Shown here: positions 21,942 to 33,940 of the stretch, piece after piece
Numbering within the stretch: the first letter of the stretch is position 1
Layout of the letters: every line of letters starts with the position of its first letter
NCBI GenBank assembly: GCA_013423385.1
Contig: BLZA01000021.1
Span: 868,001 to 932,000 of the forward strand
Length of the DNA: 64,000 nt
Reading direction: 5' to 3'
Origin: Naganishia liquefaciens
Lineage: Eukaryota; Basidiomycota; Tremellomycetes; Filobasidiales; Filobasidiaceae
The notes under the pieces: generated by a model
Databases searched by the model: none
What the model was told of the DNA's origin: nothing
What the model saw: only the letters and a program-made list of their open reading frames with translations
Made by a program: the position numbers and the translations under genes

Positions 21942-24900
21942 CTATGTCGCATACTTGGCAACGACGAAAGCTTGAGGCAGATTCCTCAGATCCGTGAATG
22001 GCCGCTCAACGACAACGAGTTCATCGCCGAAGATTCCAACTCCAGCCAGCTGCCTGTATTTCCCTGTCACTGCGGATGTCGTTCCTTCCCCTCTCTCGTC
22101 ACCGGTCTCTCCTCCCGAAGTATCTCCGCCATCAGCCTCCTTGTCGATGTCGAGAACGGGTTCTGCGTCACTCGACCGCTTCGCTCTCTTCTTCCTAAGC
22201 TTTTTGCCGGTCTTGGTATTGAGCGGAATTGATGCGATCCAGTTGAGTCCCCAGCCGACTAGCTTCGGTGTAGTTCCCGCCGAATACAGTCGGAGACCGA
22301 CCACTGGATCCCCCTGCCTAGACATCTTCGTCCGTTTGGGAAAGAAGTCTGGATTGAGTTTGCGCGAGTCAACGTCAAAGGCCTGTACGCTGTTATCCAC
22401 CGGGAATGCCAATGCAAGATGGCGATGATCAACGAAACACATAGATGTTGGAGCGTGTGCGAACGTCGGCAGAAGGCAATGTAACTGTCAAGGATTGGAT
22501 AAGCTCATGGGCTGTTAATGATTCCATCGGGTTGGCTTACTTTGAGCACATCGAGGTTGTAGACCGCAATCTTCCTGTTTGTGTCCACGACAGCTAACCA
22601 TTGCCCGTCTTCACTGACTGCCAGCGACTCCGGTCGTAAAAGACCGTTGCTGGGTTCTGAACTCTCGTCCTCCTCATCTGACTCCTCTTCATCGCCATCT
22701 GATGCATCTTGTTCGACAGAGCTGGCATTCTCGTCGCCGTCGACGTCCATACCATTGGCTTTGGCATGGCCATTAGAAGCCTTTCCATTGAGTTCGTCCT
22801 GCGATTGCTCTGCCTGTCGTTTCGGTAGCTGTCTCGTGACGCGGGCACCTTCAATTTGCGCCAAGCTAAATGTTTTCGATACGCCCATTGACGCGTCAAA
22901 TTCATTTGGTAGTTCGACCACAACAACAGCCGATTCCAACGCGAGTCCGAGTATCAATCGATTCGAGTCGGGGGTGAAAGCCAACGTTGCTGACCCAGTG
23001 CCTTTCTGTGACAGGTCCAGATTCGCACATTCTTCCATGATCATTTCGTTGAAATCTTTGGCACGTTTCGGACTGATCTCGCCGTCAGCCTGTATCCAAA
23101 CTTTAGTATTCGGTAGGTTTGCCTGAAATGTTCTGCTACTCACGCGATGACGGAGCTTGAAGAGCTTGGTCTCGTACAGATCCGACACCGCCAGCCAATT
23201 ACCGTCTTTTGATAAAGTCGCGGCTGTCAAGCTCGTCCGTAGCTGTATCATGCATGAGCCGTGTAATCATGACGAGCATCTGCGGATAATCCTACCTGGA
23301 GATTCATCTCGAGCACCTTGTCCCAGCCCGTCGGCTTTGATTCATCATACTCCTTCTCCAGTTCTCGGAGTCGCCAGATCCCGATGCCACGGTATCTACG
23401 AACCATGATCAACCGTCTGCCTTCACTCATGCCCAGGACATCCGTTCCATGACCGCTCGGGGTGAATCCCATTCGATGCTGAAGTGCGTCGCCAAACTTG
23501 GTGACATGATTGCGCGAAATCGGGTTGAGCAGAGTCTCGCCATCGACCAACATGTCCGGAGATGAAGCAGGTGTCAAAGTGACCTGCATGTCGAGCCCGC
23601 CAGATGCAAGTATGGGAGCAAACGCCGTGTTCAGAGGCGCAGCTTTCGGCGCAAGCGAGTAAGGCGGGAACATCGCCAGAGATCGCACATCATGTACATG
23701 CAATCGCTTGAACGATGTTTGAATCCATTTTCCTCGCGATTGCTTGTCGTTCTTTTCTTCCTGTTTGCCGAGGTTGGCACCAACAAGAGTGAATTGCGCT
23801 ACTTTCTGATCAGGACCTGCCGTGTATACGGATTTCCCATTCTGTAGCAGCTTCATCAAAAAAGGCTAGCTGAAGCGGTTCTATTAACAACTTACGGGCC
23901 CGATAGTCAGACAAAGGGCGTCTGCTACATGTGCCTGGAAAGTCTGCAGCTGCGCCTGCGACTTGCCATCCCAGAATGTTACGGATCCCAAAGAGTCGGA
24001 GGAGACAATGGTATGATCTCTGTTCGATGCCCCATTGAGTAAAGGCTGGAAATTAAAAGAAACGAAACTTACGCTAACACGCCAACGCCCCAAACAATGT
24101 TCCCCCGATTTTTGCCCTGGTCTCTCCGCAACTTGTTGACCGCCATTCGCCCAATCATTCGTCCGTTTAGCACATTCCACTTCCTCAAGCTCGAATCCGA
24201 GTTGCCCGTCACCAGGTAATGATTTCGCCACACCCACATCTTTCCATCCGTCTCGGCTGGTCCGCCACTTTGTAAATGCACTCTGGTTGGCGGACCCCAT
24301 GCGATCGAAAGAGTCCTGGTCCGGCCTTGTATCGCCTCCGTCCGCGTGACTGGCGAGGAAGGTTCCAGATAGATGGAGTAGGGGGAGATGGATAAAAAGT
24401 GAATATGTGGACTGCTGGTGGCGACCGCCAGTCGATCTTGCGTGGGCGCAGTGGACATCGCCCAGACCGGAGCACCAGGGATGGCATATGTTTGCTGCAG
24501 GTAAACACAAGTGAGCATCGCTTGAACCATTCTGAAAGATAAGATGTCTGACCAGTATTCTTCCCGTGAGCAAACATCGCTCGACAATGTCTCCAGAATC
24601 GCTACCCGCGGTGAACAACCGGAGCTCTTCCAGTCGAGGCACTCTCCGCGTGATGTCGGCGCTCTGAAAGTATTCTGGATCCTTCACGACAACGCTGGCA
24701 AGGGAAACGGTAGGATGTGACAGTACAGTTGGCAGGACCTTAGACATGGCTTTGTATCAGTTGCAGCCCTATGTACGGTTTCGAAAGGTACTGACCCTGC
24801 TCAGCACCCAGTTTCCAGAGTAGCCCACTTTCGAGCTCCCCACATACTCCCAGATGTCGATCTGCCCATTCTGTCTCGCGCAGATGAGACATCCGAACTC

Positions 24901-25203
24901 CGAAGCAGCGACCAATTCCGGCGTAAGCTCAGGCGTGCCCGTCGTTGTTCGAAGCTTCTTGTTGATTGCCTGTTGCTGAGCATGAGCGACCCCAGGATCC
25001 GCAGAGGGAAAAGGTAATGGAGGAAAGACGAGAGCGGTTATCGGTGAAGGGTCATAGTCGATGAATCGAATCCGATGAACCGGGGTCGTGCCCGATGAAG
25101 CGGAGGCCGATGGCATGTTCTGCAACTGCTCCATCATACTCTTTCCATGTGGATGGATGCAGCGTGCCAGTCTACGTGAGCTGAGAGACTTCAACTTCGA
25201 CAT
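21942..25203 (-). CDS. UTP4: U3 snoRNP t-UTP component Utp4 (cirhin)
   Basis: WD40 protein of the t-UTP subcomplex, required for rDNA transcription and early 18S rRNA processing in the nucleolus. The start at 25203 (MSKLKSLSSRR) leads to VHRIRFIDYDPSPITALVF, the conserved N-terminal blade. Later exons carry LVTGNSDSSLRKWNVLNGRM, TIVSSDSLGSVTFWDGKSQ, LQTFQAHVADALCLTIGP, NGKSVYTAGPDQKVAQF and, after an acidic linker with EEESDEEDESSE, QWLAVVDTNRKIAVYNLDVL. The end VVERPFTDLRNLPQAFVVAKY matches the family C-terminus. An in-frame ATG at 25221 would add six residues. Five or more short introns interrupt the gene. Confidence 0.9.
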
Positions 25204-25691
25204 TGTGAGCTGAACGCCCATGCCGGGCGCTCGCGTCCAACATTTCTTGATCGGTCACGTGACATGCAATGCCCTGCCTTCGTTTCAATCTAGTGTTTCA
25301 GCCCGTCTTGGAGCTGACCGAAGCCGCTGCTCATCCTTATCTCAGCGCCACCTTATTCCGGGCATTCAGCTGCTATTCGGTGGCATTCGAGTAATAAGCC
25401 TGCAATACGGGCCCATTTTTTTTAGAAGGAATCTGCAAAAGGCCGCGTCCGTAGCATGGATTGTATATCTCATGCGAGGCCACAGTCTAGTACTGCGGTA
25501 CAAGCTGAATTGACCGACGAATGTCATTGAGAGTACCGCCTCATGAACGAAAGTCTATGTTCTCAGTCTGGCGACGATGTTTTCCATGACGCCAGTCAGA
25601 TTCCTCCCAGAAAGCCAACCCTATCTCCCGAAAAACTGGTTGCTAAAATGCTACTCGTCATCGTCGACCGCGCAGGTGTTTCTTGTCGTGA
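25204..25691. other. intergenic, same-direction minus-strand neighbours
   Basis: 488 bases between the Utp4 start and the helicase stop. It holds the Utp4 promoter and helicase terminator; I see no gene or repeat in it. Confidence 0.5.
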
Positions 25692-28266
25692 TTAGAGTTC
25701 TGCTCCATTCTTTGACCTGGGAGACCAACAGTCAGATCCCCCTTCCTTCGTCGGTTTCATGAGCTTCAGACGGACCTTTGGATGTGCCATCACCTTGGCT
25801 TTCGAAAACCCGAGGATTTGCAACCCCTCTAGCGATGTCGCTCGGGACAGTGCCACATAAGCTGTAGGGAGACGTCGTCAGCCAGGGCCATCGAAGGGCG
25901 ACACAGCATAGAAAGTTTACCTTGTCCCTTTTCGAAAACGCTGCCCAAGTCTACTTTCACTCTTTCCAATGCTATCGAGTAAGGGTTTGGTGAACTGTAA
26001 CTTCAACGTTCGCATATGTATCGCTTACTCTGCCCTTGACTCTTATGTATAGACATTGCCCAGGCCAGAATGAGTGGCAGCTGCAGTACATGCAGAAATG
26101 TATTAAGCGAGACTACTAGGACGCACTTCGATGAACTCACCTGGGAACGCGATGCAAGGATCTCATCATTCGGCGCGGTCGTCTTGAATGTTTCCCGCTT
26201 GACAAGGTAATCTCGGACGCCACCGCCGGGGATCATGAACGACACTACCGGCAACTCTTCCTCGAGCGGAATTGACTTGAGCTTGGATTTCAGCAGAGCG
26301 TGACCCTCCTCATCGTCATTCTCAAAATCCGCATCGTCTAGACCTCCAGTTTCCCCGCGCCAACTACCAGTCCTTGTGATTTGGAATTCCGTCTCTTTAC
26401 AAAAACCAATAACACGGCCCATGCTGCCGTTGACAAGCGTTTCATCCAAATTCTTGATCATCATGACCTGTGCGTCGATCTTGAGAACGATAGTCTCGGG
26501 AGCCATAAAGTTTTCCAAGAGTTTCTTCTGCTGTTCTGATTGAGTGCTTCCCGCTGCGTTTGGTCCATCTCTCGACCGGTAGATCTTGCTTTCTCCGGGC
26601 AATGTTTTTAGCCGCCTTTCGTTCTCGGCGTCCACTTGCCTTCGAGTCGGGTACCTGACAGCAGAACAGGGAATCAGTAGCCATTCGAAGGCACATTTGA
26701 CAAGCGACTCACAACGACGTAGGTTCGATACCGTCATTATACCTTCGCGGCGTTCTTAGGCTTTCGAATTTGGCTATCGACTGTGCCGTCAAAGTTCCAA
26801 ATCGCATTTCGTTGAGCATCTTCACGAAAGCTAGCATGGAAAAGGCAGATGAGCCAACCACTCAATATGCTCAGGTAGTAAATTGGCATACTTTCATCTC
26901 GCTGTCGGAATACTTTGGTGAGGTTGATCGATTTGTCGATAGCTTCCTCCCATGTTTCAGCTTCAAAGACGAAATTGGGTTCGCCACCCTTATTAACTGG
27001 CGGAAGCTGGAAGAAGTCTCCGGTGACAACAAGCTGTATGAAGAAATGTTATGGAACGGGTAGATCGGAGTGAAATATGTAACTTACCTGAATACCGCCG
27101 AAAGGCTTGAGTTTCTTTCTGAGTTTCTGACCAACTTTGTTCAGTTTGTCGAACAATTCGCCATCCACCATTGAGACTGAAAGGGCGATATATTTCCAAT
27201 TGACAAAGAATAAGAAGCTGAATGGAATCAGACTGACCTTCATCGATGATGAGCACCCTAGCCTTGAGCCACCTATTCAAAGCCTTCTTATTTCTTCTGA
27301 CGGTGGAGCACAACTGCTCGACATTTCCCGTGCCCAAACCGATACCAGCAAAGGAGTGAATCGTCATTCCTCCGATGTTGCATGCTGCCATTCCCGTTGA
27401 TGCTGTGACTGCGATAGAATCCTCCTTTCCGGCATACTTTTTGCGCAAGGCAGCGATGATTTCGCGAAGCAGGACTGACTTTCCAGTACCTGAATAGGAG
27501 TGGATCAATGGAAGAGAAAAATTGACATATGTCATCAACTTACCGGCACTTCCCGTGAAGAAGATATTCTTCCCCTTCTCCAGCACCATGCTCAACACTT
27601 GCTGTTGCTCTGTACTCAGGAACACCTTGTTCAACTTGCTAGATTTTTTTGAAGCCATGTTTCCGGGAATCCAATCGGAATCACGCTCGTTTTCACTATT
27701 GTGCAAGTCGATCAGTGATGACGCATTGATACGGGGCTGTGACAACACATACTCTTGCCCAGCCCAAGGCGCAACGCTGGTATCCCTCTTCCTCGATGGG
27801 CCTGCATCGATATCTGTCAACATTCGATCAATCGCGTTTGTTGATCTTGAGGAACTGCTGGTGGAGGCATCTGATAATCGAGGAGCTGTTTTCGATGCTG
27901 GCCTTTGAGAAAATGCCTTCATGATGGCTTCCCGACGAGCCGCAGCAGCCCTTTCCTCTTCAGGCGTTTTTGGTTTGCCCATCTTGCGCACTGGTGCAGC
28001 CGTTTTAGAATTAGACGTTCCCACATTCGTCGAGCGAGAGTTTGGAGCAAGGGTTGCTTTGCGTTCACGTCTGCGTATGGCATGAAACATCGTCAGTCCA
28101 CGTTCCTTTTGGCCATCCGGAAAACATACTGAGGAGATTGCGACCATGGTAGCGGTGACGGGTCGATATCCAGGATCTGGTGGTCCAATGAATGACTTGG
28201 TTGCCCAGGAGCCGCCACCTTTCTGTCATCCCAATCTCTTCCTTTTGAATTGAATCTGGAAAGCAT
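25692..28266 (-). CDS. PIF1: Pif1-family 5'-3' DNA helicase
   Basis: Superfamily 1B helicase acting on telomeres, G-quadruplexes and mitochondrial DNA. The start at 28266 ([16 protein letters not shown]) joins over a 60-bp intron to [13 protein letters not shown], which keeps the frame open; an ATG at 28147 is a weaker choice. The helicase core begins [22 protein letters not shown] and has a split Walker [15 protein letters not shown], with an intron inside it. Then come [23 protein letters not shown], the Walker B VLIIDE followed by [20 protein letters not shown], a Pif1-type [30 protein letters not shown] and AYVALSRA. Motif order and spacing agree with fungal Pif1. About nine short introns. 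It shares a 524-bp promoter region with the divergent small gene at 28791. Confidence 0.9.
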
Positions 28267-28790
28267 CACAACGTTATGAAGTTGCAGTCTTCTTGAACAA
28301 TGAATGATGGCGAGGCGGTGCGGCGTATTTTGTAGCCGAGTCTCCTATGCAATGATCGCCACAATTTTTTGGTGAGATGCAAGGACAACCTCAACACGGT
28401 GAGGGATTTTTCAACACGAAGACTTGATACTAACGATGAAGGGACGAACTCTGCACGTTAAACGAGTACTTGCATAGGCAACAACAAAGAGGAAGCCTTT
28501 CTGATTCTTGTTTACTTTGTCATATGCTCGGCAGCCGATCTGAATCAGCAGCTTGCTCATGCATATGGGTTGGTCTCTGAGTTGCAACATGGTAGTATGA
28601 CGCAGGACCGACAGGAGCATTCACATCGAACGTCCAAAGACGCTAGTCAGGAGGAAGGACACCAAGGCTCCCGAAGTTTGCGATCAATCTGCGTACGAAC
28701 CATATCTTCGACTTCGGGGCGTGGAGCTCATAGAGTCCAGCATCGCCTATCGCCGACCGCTGTTCTGCAAGGCGAAGCAATCTTCCAATC
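28267..28790. other. divergent promoter region, Pif1 / small coiled-coil gene
   Basis: 524 bases between two start codons. An open frame of about 85 codons lies in the right half on the plus strand (about 28600-28900) but has no ATG. I see no other gene. Confidence 0.5.
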
Positions 28791-29815
28791 ATGCCTTCCT
28801 CGTCGCCTTCCCCGAAACGAGCAAGAACATCCGGTTCATCATCCGAAAGGAAACCTCTTCACAATCTGTACCAAGTCATTTATAATCTCACTCTCGGGAA
28901 ATCAGATATTTCGCGATATGTCTTACACTGCTATCTCAACGACAATGAAGACTGGCTCAAATTCCGGCTATATGCACTGGTAACAATGGTCGAGACTGAA
29001 GACAGAGAGAAGGAGGTTCTCTCGCTTTGGAAAGGATACCTGCCCATGAGCTCCGTGAGTGAGAAGTCGGCGTTGATCCAATGGAGAAACCTCTTACAGC
29101 CCGGTAGATCGAAAAATCCTACTCGCCAAGCGCTCTAGCGAGTAGCATATCGGCCGGTGAGCTGCATATATCTGGAGTTCAAAGCAAGATTCGAGGGAAA
29201 GACAGCGGAGACTTGAAAGTGAGCTTGTCCTGGGTTCCAATACTTCATGTAGCGATCTTCACATCCCAAGGCAATAGCTCCATCTCAATCATAACTCGGA
29301 CACTCCAATATCAGTTGAATTGTCGTCCAGTAACGATGTACCCGAGTCATCGCTGATGGACATCTGCTGTGCGGTATGTCTTGGTACAGGGAAAACAATC
29401 AAGACACTTATACTCTCAATATGTCTAGCTCATCGCAGAAGTCCACAGTCAAGCAGTCCCCACTGTGGCGCCGGCAGCCGCTCCCCCTCCTATAAAGAGC
29501 GACAACTCTAAACAGAGTAGCGGTACGCTTCTTTGCATTCAGAAGAAGATTGCAATCCTCCGCGAATTCTGATCAGCTCTCTAACCAGACGAAGTAGAAG
29601 CGCTTCGTATACGGAACGAGAAGCTTCAGGTATGCTAGGGTTACATTGGACGCGCGCCGGGCTTGATCATTTGGTGTGTTCAGCACGAACTGCGCTCTGC
29701 AAGAAGACAGTACTCTGCAGCCAAAGGTGGGTACGATTTGGTGGATCCCAAGGATATTGTACAAGTGCCAAAGGGAAGGAGTACGCTTCAGCCTACAGTA
29801 AAGAAGTGCGTATAA
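28791..29815 (+). CDS. unrecognised protein, beta-rich head plus coiled coil; XRCC4-fold candidate
   Basis: Seven exons fit without a gap in phase: 28791-29054, 29108-29218, 29278-29373, 29429-29522, 29589-29629, 29684-29726 and 29766-29815, with introns of 39-66 bp, giving about 232 residues. The opening is Ser/Pro and basic (SPSPKRARTSG). A probable beta-sheet part follows (RYVLHCYLNDNEDWLKFRLY, then LSLWKGYL), next a strand pair KLHLNHNSDTPISVELSS, a helix SSLMDICCALIAEVHSQ, a Pro/Ala linker, a coiled coil EVEALRIRNEKLQHELRSAR and a basic end. This layout resembles XRCC4/Lif1/PAXX proteins of end joining. That is inference from pattern, not a recognised match. Its divergent neighbour is the Pif1 helicase. 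Confidence 0.6.
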
Positions 29816-29972
29816 TGTCGGTAGGCTGGACTTCTCTCCGTTAAGTGATCAACTCTTCTTTAGGGCAAAAAAGATTGAAAGGGGATTCGCCGAGGATGAC
29901 GAGTGGTGAAGACGACGGAAGACGCTGCAAGGACATTTAGGGATTTACGTATTCCAAACGAGACGTATGCGT

Positions 29973-30509
29973 TCATATCGGCTGAGCCACTTTCTGTATT
30001 CTGTCGCACTCTTGTCGAGCAGTCTTGCCATTTGTCGTCCCGCGCACGCATACAAAAGGCTCTTTACCACCATGCGAGCCCAGCTTTGGGTCTGTTGGCA
30101 GTAGACACTTGAAGTCCTCTCTGCGAACACTTAGATTCAGTCGCGGCCGAAGGCTCAAGAAGAATGCACTTACGGCAATGGACAGGGGCATTCGACCGGG
30201 GCCTTGACGCAGTTGGCTGTGCCAGGGCAGACGTATCCGTTGAAACATTGAGCTTGAAGGAAGGCGGACATGTACTTGGTAAGCGAGCCTGTAGGGGTGG
30301 AGCCCAGCCTGAACGGACTCACCTTCATCCTGTATCTGCCATCCCCGCACGCTCGCTCCATGATGATTCTGGAAATGCTGCTGCTGATGCGTCTGTTCTT
30401 GCCCAAACATGTTCTGGAACATATTGCCGAATTGCGCGTTGGCAAGCAGTGCGTTCAGCGATAAGGCGACCAGCGCCATCAGGAGAAGTGAGAGACCGTG
30501 ACGTGGCAT
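29973..30509 (-). CDS. LCL2: LCL2 (long chronological lifespan protein 2), secretory
   Basis: Small secretory-pathway protein linked in yeast to ER-associated degradation and lifespan. Three exons. The first encodes a signal peptide, LSLLLMALVALSLNALLANA, then QFGNMFQNMFG, a Gln/His-rich stretch and VRGWQIQDE. An intron of about 80 bp joins it to the conserved AQCFNGYVCPGTANCVKAP and VECPCPLP. The last exon reads EDFKCLLPTDPK, FVCVRGTTNGKTARQECDRI. The cysteine pattern YxCPGTxxCV followed by CPCP is diagnostic for the family. Length about 130 residues is as expected. Confidence 0.85.
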   Translation of the reverse strand: MPRHGLSLLLMALVALSLNALLANAQFGNMFQNMFGQEQTHQQQHFQNHHGASVRGWQIQDEGESVQAGLHPYRLAYQVHVRLPSSSMFQRIRLPWHSQLRQGPGRMPLSIAVSAFFLSLRPRLNLSVRREDFKCLLPTDPKLGSHGGKEPFVCVRGTTNGKTARQECDRIQKVAQPI

Positions 30510-30881
30510 GGTGAAGTTGCTCCTTTGGCACTTTGAGTGAAATGAGCCTTCGACGACTGTGGTGTGTCAGAGTGTGGTAATGTCGTGAAGCTTCTCAAGA
30601 TATGGTCGTATACGTGAGATTCTGAAGAGCCCCTGAATGAGGTAGAGAGCATGAATGTGGGAGAGACCAGCTGAGAGACCAGAATGCATTAGTGTGCCGC
30701 GAAAGCCAACTCTCGGTCCGGGAAGTCGGCTTGGCGTTCAAGTGAGACATCAGGTGAACCGTGGCGATTCCCAAACGTCATTTTGGTATTCCTTTGTGGC
30801 GATCGCTACATTCTTATATATAGATACCTAGACGTCCTTGACAGCGAAACAACCGATCCGCTGATCCCACCATCAATCAAT
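30510..30881. other. divergent promoter region, LCL2 / amidotransferase-like gene
   Basis: 372 bases between two starts. It contains a strong TATA box for the plus-strand gene (30813-30823). No other feature is seen. Confidence 0.5.
30813..30823 (+). promoter_or_regulatory. TATA box of the amidotransferase-like gene
   Basis: CTTATATATAG, 59 bp upstream of the start codon at 30882. The strong consensus and spacing suggest a regulated, TATA-type promoter. Confidence 0.55.
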
Positions 30882-32331
30882 ATGCCGGGAACAAAGGAAA
30901 ACAACAACGACACACCCTCCGGTAAAGTGACCATCGTCTTCCTCAAATGCGACAAGATCCCAGAGGAGGCCTCTGAAGCGCATGGGGAATACCAAGACGT
31001 CCTGCACAACTTGTTCGAACCTCTTTTGCCGGAAAAAAGAGAGCTCGAGCTCGAAACTCTCTCTTACGATGTGGTGCACAAGCGGGAGTATCCAAAGGAG
31101 GATGTGTTGGAGCGAGCGGATGCCGTTGTCGTTTCGGGAAGTTTCGAGGATGATGCGCATGCAGATACGATGTGGATTCTCAAGCTAGCTGGGTTTTTGA
31201 TCAAACTCCATGTGCGTCACAACCACCTTCACGTTGGCGGTCTAGGGGAGGAAACTGAAATCGATTTCAGGACGAGTATCCCAAAACCAGAATTATCGGC
31301 ATTTGTTTCGGTCTGCAAGTTATCGCTCGAGCCTTTGGCCCTTCAACCATCGAGAAGAATCCTAAAGGATGGTGAGTGATTTTGGACATTGTCCTAGTCT
31401 CGCAATAGCAGCCTGCTTGTCGGCTTGCAGCGCGGCCGGGCCGAACCAAACCAGTACCGCCTTGAATACTCTGGACTTATGAGGATGCTCTCCAACAGGG
31501 AAGTGGGAAGTACTCGTGTCGACTTGGTCAGTCGTTTCCGATCAGTGGGGATGCTTCAAGTTCTGAGATGCTCTCTCATCCTCCCAGACTGATATCGGAA
31601 GAAAGTTGATCTGGGGCGAAGGCAACATCCGTATCAATGACGACGCCTCAGAATTGCCAGACCATGTTGTGAGTCGATTGCGATTTCCTGCTTAGGTCAA
31701 TTGCCCGACTAACCAACAATAAATTTCTCAGATGATGCAACAGATCCACAGCGACGTGGTTTTTGATTGCCCGCATAACTTTCACCTCCTTGGCGCATCT
31801 GAGAAGACACCCGTCCAGGGTATCGTTCACTTTTACCCTGATCCGGATCCCGAGCAAGAGGAGAAAGATAAGGCCGGCAGATCTGGCAACGGTACGCCCG
31901 AAGAGCAGGAAGAGGCCGAGCATGCAGAAAAGAAAGAAGCGGGAAAGAAAGTTGAGACGGGGGACGCGCCAGAGTTTACACATAGCAAGGAGCACGAATT
32001 GCCTAAGGGTCTTTGGAGGAATGTCCATATCATCGCTTTCCAGGGTAAGTTGTTGCCGGTCCATGAGCACATATTCTTGCACTGAGCGCTTCTTTTCCGA
32101 TGAACAGGCCATCCAGAATGGTTAGTCCAAGGATTTTGTCGCGGCACATGTTTCCTAAATTTTCCGATTTTTCGCAGGCATGAGGGTATTCTTCTTCCGT
32201 TAATCGACAACTACGAGAAAGATGGCGTTTACTCGAAAGAGTTTGCAGCAGAGGCACGCAAGAATGCGAAAGCGTCTCACGATGGCGAGCGAGTTGGCAA
32301 AGTATTGCTGCGGGTATTAGGTGTCGCTTAG
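30882..32331 (+). CDS. class I glutamine amidotransferase-like protein
   Basis: Stand-alone GATase1-fold protein resembling the yeast YLR126C type and GMP-synthase-like amidotransferases. The first exon has KVTIVFLKCDKIPEE and ADAVVVSGSFEDDAHAD. A 62-bp intron joins KLAGFLIKLH to DEYPKTRIIGICFGLQVIAR, which contains the nucleophile cysteine. Later exons carry LPDHVMMQQIHSDVV, LLGASEKTPVQGIVHF, an acidic Glu/Lys-rich insertion (about 31840-31980) not usual in the family, and NVHIIAFQGHPEW with the catalytic His-Glu pair. It ends GKVLLRVLGVA. The substrate is unknown. Convergent with Rrp46. Confidence 0.83.
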
Positions 32332-32505
32332 AGTATCGGTAGAGGGATTCTAGGGCCTCCCATTGGGTTCTTGAAAAATGTGCTCGAGAACCCAATGCAT
32401 TGTAGCAGAATATCACAACAAGAGACAAGTCCGACTATACAGGACATATGTGAAGGTCTTCCAATCCACATTCCCATATCTGAACACAAGGTCGAATAGG
32501 TACGC

Positions 32506-33559
32506 TTATGCGTTGTTATTCGCAAGCGAATGCTCAAAATGCTCCGCCATCTGCGCTCGTAATGTCCGCATGAGAGTCTGACAGGCGAAGCGCGAAGCGC
32601 TGTACGCTTTTTGAAACTGCACACATGAGCGGGTGTTAGCTCCAGTGCCGTGACGCATATCGTCTGCGTCGCCAAACTCACAGTATCCCCGTCGAATTTG
32701 CCGTCACTCTCCAGGTACACACATTCCGCCTCCTCATCTTGCTCCGTCTCACCAGCTCCACTTTCCCCCTTTTCTCCTGGCACTCCATTCGTAAACTCCT
32801 GTCCAAATGCCCACCCAAAACAGAACCGCGCAACGGAATTTTGCTCCTCATTCCGTGTTGGGTCAAGAATAAGCGTGACATCTTCGTCTCCGTTGGTCAT
32901 TTGTTCCATCTGTTGATCCTCTTCAATATCGTCGTAGGCTCTCTGTTTGCCCTTGCCGTGTGTCGGTACCACTGCGATCGCAACAGCCATGGGCACTCCA
33001 CGCATGCCTATGCTACCGGCATTTAAGATTGAAAGGGTTGATGCGTTGATGGCCGCGGCGCGAGAAGAAGCGTAAAGAGGTTGCGATGGCGGTTGGGCCG
33101 AGTTGAGAGATTGTACAGTCAAGGTTGTTCGGGTACGCGGATGCGCACGAAGGTCGAGAAGGGGTTGATATAACGTGTAAAGACCGGCAGCCAAAGCCTT
33201 GGAGGATGTAGCTGAAGGAACATGGCTTTAGCTGTTGAGCATTAACGATGTATGATCTCGCAATTGGCGTACCTGCTGATCCCTCTAGAGGTCTATGCGT
33301 TATAGCAAGAACCGCTTCGGTGAAAACGTCCATTCGAGCGGTAGGCGGCTCCAATGGTCCAGCAAAGGAGGCAATGGCAGCTTCCGTGCCTGGACATACA
33401 AGAGGAATCAGCTATTGTTTTGTGTATATTAATTTACTTACCGAAGGAGAAAGCTCCGCTGCCATCTGCATTTGGCAATGGTCCGATCTGTATCTCGATA
33501 GCTCTCATGCCCGTTGCGCTACGGCCATCTTTGCGGGTATATGTCGATGTGGAGGCCAT
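32506..33559 (-). CDS. RRP46: exosome core subunit Rrp46 (RNase PH fold)
   Basis: Ring subunit of the nuclear and cytoplasmic RNA exosome, non-catalytic in eukaryotes. The start at 33559 reads STYTRKDGRSATGMRAIEIQ and PNADGSGAFSFG. The next exons carry TEAAIASFAGPLEPP, MDVFTEAVLAITHRPLEG and LYTLYQPLLDLRAHPRTRTT, LTVQSLNS, then INASTLSILNAGSIGMRGVP, the RNase PH core, and VPMAVAIAVVP. An acidic insertion (DDIEEDQQMEQM) follows. The last exon is FQKAYSASRFACQTLMRTL, ending SLANNNA. Divergent from the zinc transporter, 381 bp between starts. Confidence 0.82.
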
Positions 33560-33940
33560 TTTTGCGGATTGGGGATCCAGTCACGGCGAAAAAGCAAGCA
33601 GGGAAGAAGATAAGATCACAGGGTATCCAAGTGGTCGAGCTCAATTCGAGTTCCCAGATCTCAGAAGCTGTATCTGCAACATGAAACACTCATGATCGAA
33701 CGAAACTTGGTGGGTGCCCCCACGGTAATACGCAATCTTTCGGTTTCTGGCGAAGACCCGCCGTTTACGTAAGGCAAATTTGTGGTGAGCCGGTGAGTCG
33801 CCTTATTTGGGCTGAGGCGAGACGCTTTGGATGGGCTTCCCATAATACTACGACCGTGCGATAATACAACCGGGACACTGCAGACCCAACTAACCTGAGA
33901 GGCGGAATCAGGAAGATAGGAAATCTGAAAGGATAACAAG
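33560..33940. other. divergent promoter region, Rrp46 / zinc transporter
   Basis: 381 bases between two start codons. I see no gene or clear repeat in it. Confidence 0.5.

Noticed and set aside
28600-28870. 85-codon open frame before the small coiled-coil gene
   Set aside because: It has no ATG after the preceding stop and no splice donor that leads in frame to the next exon; kept only as a possible alternative N-terminus.
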